From Sediminibacterium ginsengisoli (GTDB lineage: Bacteria > Bacteroidota > Bacteroidia > Chitinophagales > Chitinophagaceae), in the NCBI GenBank assembly GCA_945865545.1, contig CAMBEQ010000005.1:1-64000 (forward strand): a stretch of 64,000 nt of DNA, given 5' to 3'. Under the pieces are notes generated by a model. The model was not told the DNA's origin. It saw only the letters and a list, made by a program, of their open reading frames with translations, and did not search any database. Made by a program: the position numbers and the translations under genes. Below, one piece after another: positions 60,194-64,000 of the stretch. The first letter of the stretch is position 1. Each line of letters opens with the position of its first letter.

Positions 60194-60230
60194 TCTATTT
60201 TCTTTTGGATACATGCATAAAAATTTATTT

Positions 60231-61244
60231 ATGTCAATTCAAGAGACACTCAAAAAAAGAATATTGGTTATTGATGGTGCCATGGGTACCATGATTCAAC
60301 GCCATAAATTAACCGAGGCCGATTACCGCGGTACACGATTTGCCGAATGGCCTTCTGATCTTAAAGGCAATAACGACTTATTATGCATTACCCAACCTGC
60401 CATTGTCACAGGTATTCATTTACAATATTTAGAAGCGGGTGCAGATATTATTGAAACCAATACTTTCAGTAGCACTTCTATTGCCATGGCTGACTATGAT
60501 ATGCAATCATTAGCTTATGAATTAAATGTGGCAGCCGCTAAATGTGTGCAAGAAGCCATTAAGCAATACCAATCAAAACATCCTAACGCCACAGAAAAAT
60601 ATATTGCAGGTTCTATCGGACCATTAAATAAAACATTAAGCTTATCGCCTGATGTAAATAATCCTGGTTTTCGCGCCGTTACTTTTGATGAAGTAGTTAT
60701 TGCTTATACGGAACAAATTAAAGGACTCGTGGATGGAGGTGTGGATGTCATTTTAATTGAAACTATTTTTGATACCTTAAATGCGAAGGCAGCTATTTTC
60801 GCAGTGAAAGAATATTTTAGAAAGGAAGGTAAGCCTGAATTACCCATGATGATTAGCGGTACTATCACCGATGCCTCGGGAAGAACCTTGAGTGGTCAAA
60901 CCTTATCCGCATTCTATACATCCATTGAACATGCCAAACCTTTAAGTGTAGGATTAAACTGTGCTTTAGGCGCGCAAGAAATGAGAAGTCATATTGAAGA
61001 GCTTTCACAAATAGCCATTTGTTATACATCGGCCTATCCCAATGCAGGACTTCCGAATGCTATGGGTGAATATGACGAAGAGCCCCATCAAACGGCGCAC
61101 TTTATTGAAGAGTGGGCTAAAAATAAATTTGTAAATATTGTAGGTGGCTGTTGCGGCACCACCCCAGAGCATATCAAACATATGGCTGACATTGTAAAAA
61201 ATATTACACCCCGTTCACTTCCTATTCTAGACCCAACTATTTAA
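60231..61244 (+). CDS. metH: Methionine synthase, homocysteine-binding subunit (split MetH)
   Basis: The N-terminal homocysteine S-methyltransferase module of cobalamin-dependent methionine synthase as a separate 337-residue protein. [17 protein letters not shown] is the barrel start. The zinc Cys residues are in [11 protein letters not shown] and [12 protein letters not shown]. The track start at 60087 adds 48 residues that read through the leader RNA; the ATG at 60231 gives the family-typical start. The gene stops 3 bp before the second subunit. Splitting MetH after this module is known in Bacteroidota. Confidence 0.92.
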   Translation: MSIQETLKKRILVIDGAMGTMIQRHKLTEADYRGTRFAEWPSDLKGNNDLLCITQPAIVTGIHLQYLEAGADIIETNTFSSTSIAMADYDMQSLAYELNVAAAKCVQEAIKQYQSKHPNATEKYIAGSIGPLNKTLSLSPDVNNPGFRAVTFDEVVIAYTEQIKGLVDGGVDVILIETIFDTLNAKAAIFAVKEYFRKEGKPELPMMISGTITDASGRTLSGQTLSAFYTSIEHAKPLSVGLNCALGAQEMRSHIEELSQIAICYTSAYPNAGLPNAMGEYDEEPHQTAHFIEEWAKNKFVNIVGGCCGTTPEHIKHMADIVKNITPRSLPILDPTI

Positions 61245-61247
61245 ATT

Positions 61248-63959
61248 ATGAGTGAAGAAATAATACATATTAAACCTTATTTAAAACTAGCAGGACTAGA
61301 ACCTTTAATTATTCGTCCTGAAACTAATTTTGTGAACGTAGGAGAAAGAACCAATGTAACGGGTTCTAAAAAATTTGCAAGACTTATTAAGGAAAACAAA
61401 TACGAAGAAGCTTTATCGGTAGCTCGTAACCAAGTAGAAAGTGGCGCACAAATTATTGATGTGAATATGGATGATGCCTTATTAGAAGGTGTACTTGCCA
61501 TGACTACTTTTTTAAACTTAGTACAAAGCGAACCAGATATTGCCAAGATACCTATCATGATTGATAGTTCTAAATTCGAAATTATTGAAGCAGGTTTAAA
61601 ATGTGTGCAAGGAAAATGTATTGTGAACTCTATTTCTATGAAGGAAGGAGAAGCTAAATTTATTGAACAAGCCCATATCTGTAAAGCATTCGGCGCTGCA
61701 GTAATTGTAATGGCATTTGATGAGAAAGGACAAGCCGATACCAAGGACCGTAAAATAGAAATTTGTGACCGTGCTTATAAAATTTTAGTAGAACAAGTAG
61801 GATTCGATCCTCAAGATATTATTTTCGATCCCAATATTTTTGCAGTCGCTACAGGGATTGAAGAACATAATAATTATGCAGTAGACTTTATTGAAGCTAC
61901 CCGGGTGATAAAACAAATGATGCCACTCGCTAAAATAAGTGGTGGTGTATCTAACGTTTCTTTTTCTTTTAGAGGCAATGATGCAGTACGTGAAGCTATT
62001 CATGCAGTATTCTTATTTCATGCAGTGAAAGCGGGTATGGATATGGGTATTGTGAATGCAGGTCAATTAGAAGTCTATGACGAAATTGAACCTACCCTAA
62101 GAAATTTGTGTGAAGACGTAATTCTTAATAGAAATAACGACAACAACGAAGCTACAGAAGCTTTAATTCAATACGCCGATACTGTAAAAGCCAAGGGCAA
62201 GGTGGAAGTAAAAAGTGCTGCTTGGAGAGAAGGCACAGTGGAAGAAAGATTAGCACATTCTTTAATTAATGGAATTACCGATTTTATTGATGCAGATACA
62301 GAAGAAGCAAGATTACAATACAGCGAACCTTTGGAAGTGATTGAAGGACCTTTAATGGTGGGCATGAACCAAGTAGGAGATTTATTTGGCGCAGGTAAAA
62401 TGTTTTTACCACAGGTGGTAAAAAGTGCAAGGGTGATGAAAAAAAGTGTGGCCGTTTTAACTCCTTTTATCGAAGCCGAAAAAGAAAGAAAAAAATTAGC
62501 TTCCATTAACCCGAATGGTGCGAGCAAGGGACCTGCCAAAATATTATTAGCCACCGTAAAAGGCGATGTACATGATATTGGAAAAAATATAGTGGGCGTG
62601 GTATTAGGATGTAATGGTTATGAAATTATTGATTTAGGGGTGATGGTCGCTGCAGATAAAATTTTAACTGAAGCACAAAAACAGGAAGTGGATATTATTG
62701 GACTGAGTGGTTTAATTACGCCTTCTTTGGATGAGATGGTGTATATCGCTAAAGAAATGAAACGAAGAGGAATGACTATTCCACTTATGATTGGAGGTGC
62801 TACTACCTCTCGTATGCATACTGCCGTAAAAATTGCACCTGAATATGGTGATGGTGTGATACATGTATTAGACGCTTCAAGAAGTGTAACGGTGGCAAGT
62901 ACTTTACTGAACAAAGACCAAAAAGCGCCTTTCTTATTAGAATTAGAAAAAAACTATGCAGGACTAAAGAACGATTTTGATAATAAAAAAACAACTAAGC
63001 AATCACTAAGCTATGAAGATGCTTTGCAAAACAAAGCAATCATAGATTGGGAAAATTTTAAAGTGGTAGCACCTAGTTTTACGGGCAATAAAGCAATAGA
63101 GATAACTGACTTATCGGTACTCGTAGATTATATCGATTGGAAACCTTTTTTCATTGCCTGGGAATTGCATGGAAATTTCCCTGCTATTTTAACAGATAAG
63201 GTAGTAGGAGAAGTGGCTACAAAATTATATGCCGACGCACAAAAACTATTAACTCAAATCATTGAAGAGAAATGGCTAACAGCCAAAGGAGCAGTGGGCT
63301 TCTGGCCAGCCAGTGCAAATAACGATGATATACTTGTAGAAAATGGTAAAGAAAAAATAGCCTTACATTTTTTAAGACAGCAAGCTAAAAAAACAGTGGG
63401 TCAACCGAACTATTCTTTAGCTGATTTCATTTGCCCTGCCACAGAAAATAAAAAAGATTTTATCGGTGCCTTTGCAGTCACTATTCATGGTATTGAAAAA
63501 CATATCAAGAAATTTGAAGAAAACTTAGATGACTATAATAAAATTATCTTACAAGCCTTAGCCGATAGATTTGCAGAAGCCTTTGCAGAATATTTACATG
63601 CTAAAACTAGAAAAGAATATTGGGGCTATGCCGCAGATGAGACTTTAACGAATGAATCTTTAATTAGTGAGCAGTATGTTGGTATACGTCCTGCGCCTGG
63701 TTATCCTGCTTGTCCTGACCATACTGAAAAATATACTTTGTTTAATTTATTAGAGGCCGAAAAAAATACAGGCATTAGTTTAACAGAAAGCTTAGCCATG
63801 TACCCAGCCTCTAGTGTTTGTGGTTGGTATTTTGCTAATCCAAAAAGTCAATATTTTGGATTAGGTAAAATTAATCAGGACCAAGTATTAGATTATACAA
63901 AAAGAAAGGATAAACCATTGGAATACATTACCAGATGGTTACAGCCAGTTATTGACTAA
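61248..63959 (+). CDS. metH: Methionine synthase, folate/cobalamin/activation subunit (split MetH)
   Basis: A 903-residue protein with the other MetH modules in order. The methyltetrahydrofolate-binding barrel is at about 15-300 ([17 protein letters not shown]). The cobalamin cap and Rossmann domains are at about 310-560, with DVHDIGKN (H442 is the lower axial ligand), [13 protein letters not shown] and GGATTS. The AdoMet-binding activation domain is at about 570-900 ([30 protein letters not shown]). It is complete for catalysis and reactivation when combined with the first subunit. It follows the first gene by 3 bp and is followed by a terminator stem at the window edge. Confidence 0.95.
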   Translation: MSEEIIHIKPYLKLAGLEPLIIRPETNFVNVGERTNVTGSKKFARLIKENKYEEALSVARNQVESGAQIIDVNMDDALLEGVLAMTTFLNLVQSEPDIAKIPIMIDSSKFEIIEAGLKCVQGKCIVNSISMKEGEAKFIEQAHICKAFGAAVIVMAFDEKGQADTKDRKIEICDRAYKILVEQVGFDPQDIIFDPNIFAVATGIEEHNNYAVDFIEATRVIKQMMPLAKISGGVSNVSFSFRGNDAVREAIHAVFLFHAVKAGMDMGIVNAGQLEVYDEIEPTLRNLCEDVILNRNNDNNEATEALIQYADTVKAKGKVEVKSAAWREGTVEERLAHSLINGITDFIDADTEEARLQYSEPLEVIEGPLMVGMNQVGDLFGAGKMFLPQVVKSARVMKKSVAVLTPFIEAEKERKKLASINPNGASKGPAKILLATVKGDVHDIGKNIVGVVLGCNGYEIIDLGVMVAADKILTEAQKQEVDIIGLSGLITPSLDEMVYIAKEMKRRGMTIPLMIGGATTSRMHTAVKIAPEYGDGVIHVLDASRSVTVASTLLNKDQKAPFLLELEKNYAGLKNDFDNKKTTKQSLSYEDALQNKAIIDWENFKVVAPSFTGNKAIEITDLSVLVDYIDWKPFFIAWELHGNFPAILTDKVVGEVATKLYADAQKLLTQIIEEKWLTAKGAVGFWPASANNDDILVENGKEKIALHFLRQQAKKTVGQPNYSLADFICPATENKKDFIGAFAVTIHGIEKHIKKFEENLDDYNKIILQALADRFAEAFAEYLHAKTRKEYWGYAADETLTNESLISEQYVGIRPAPGYPACPDHTEKYTLFNLLEAEKNTGISLTESLAMYPASSVCGWYFANPKSQYFGLGKINQDQVLDYTKRKDKPLEYITRWLQPVID

Positions 63960-63978
63960 CACTACTTTACTAAAAAAA

Positions 63979-64000
63979 AGGAACTTGTCATCAAGTTCCT
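63979..64000 (+). terminator. Terminator stem after metH, cut by the window edge
   Basis: AGGAACTTG and CAAGTTCCT form a perfect 9-bp stem around TCAT, preceded by an A-run. The matching T-run would lie beyond base 64000. Confidence 0.75.

Noticed and set aside
60087-60230. 48-residue N-terminal extension of the first MetH protein
   Set aside because: The extension reads through the predicted leader RNA stems, begins at a TTG next to the transcription start, and is not part of the MetH family start.
60086-60230. SAM-II or cobalamin riboswitch before metH
   Set aside because: I could not find the conserved pseudoknot or B12-box bases from memory; left as an orphan structured leader.
61277-61744. 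155-codon minus-strand ORF inside metH
   Set aside because: Antisense shadow of a strongly conserved coding region; no start context or domain.
1-64000. Mobile element, prophage or defence island
   Set aside because: No transposase, integrase, terminal repeats, restriction or phage genes were seen; gene content and composition look uniform.

Overview
The window is a compact, AT-rich bacterial chromosome segment with about 53 protein genes, one of them entering from the left edge. It looks like Bacteroidota, probably a Chitinophagaceae-type organism. The reasons are a type IX secretion protein (PorZ) with its own C-terminal sorting domain, a DUF5606 gene, the long two-domain IspG, an N-acylornithine transcarbamylase arginine pathway, a two-gene methionine synthase, promoter boxes of the TAnnTTTG type, and almost no Shine-Dalgarno sites before genes. 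I see no rRNA, tRNA, CRISPR array, transposase, integrase or phage gene. The content reads as core chromosome.

Layout. 1-2.5 kb: end of gatB and a TlpA-like lipoprotein. 2.5-8.2 kb (minus): DegT-type aminotransferase, rpoN, a PAP2-like membrane protein and an RND/MMPL exporter, tightly packed. 8.3-14.1 kb (plus): DUF5606 gene, a 31-bp tandem repeat and terminator, then a NagZ-like/beta-lactamase-like fusion and porZ. 14.1-18.1 kb: a PliI-like exported protein, aldose epimerase, ridA, tsaB, and an ArsR regulator paired with a cysteine-less double rhodanese. 18.1-22.6 kb (minus): lipid A-type acyltransferase, ispG, a catalytically dead class D beta-lactamase homologue and an exported FKBP.

22.7-31.1 kb (minus) is an eight-gene arginine operon: GNAT acylglutamate synthase candidate, argG, argC, argD, argF', argB, argE, argH. 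A 400-bp leader region precedes it. That leader holds the most interesting signal in the window: an unlisted 41-codon ORF behind a strong Shine-Dalgarno site. An intrinsic terminator lies inside the ORF, and tandem Arg codons come directly after the U-run, so it looks like an arginine attenuator. The transcarbamylase has Val at the position that separates acetyl- from succinyl-ornithine enzymes.

31.3-43.2 kb: YHS lipoprotein, a SNF2 ATPase with two SWIM zinc motifs, comB, a short ssb, gcvT, a PadR-PspC envelope module with a perfect 16-bp inverted-repeat operator, and an active/inactive pair of M16 peptidases. 43.3-47.0 kb: mqnC, then ECF sigma, anti-sigma candidate and outer-membrane protein. 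47.1-51.6 kb: serS, a small unknown gene, gcvH, VanZ-like, MarR and a GHL10 glycosidase. 51.6-60 kb: kup, SRPBCC protein, a UvrD-type helicase fused to an Fe-S nuclease, an Ig-like lipoprotein, recR and a YceI protein. 60-64 kb: split methionine synthase behind a consensus promoter and a strongly structured 5' leader.

All calls come from reading the sequence and the supplied translations. No database search was run.
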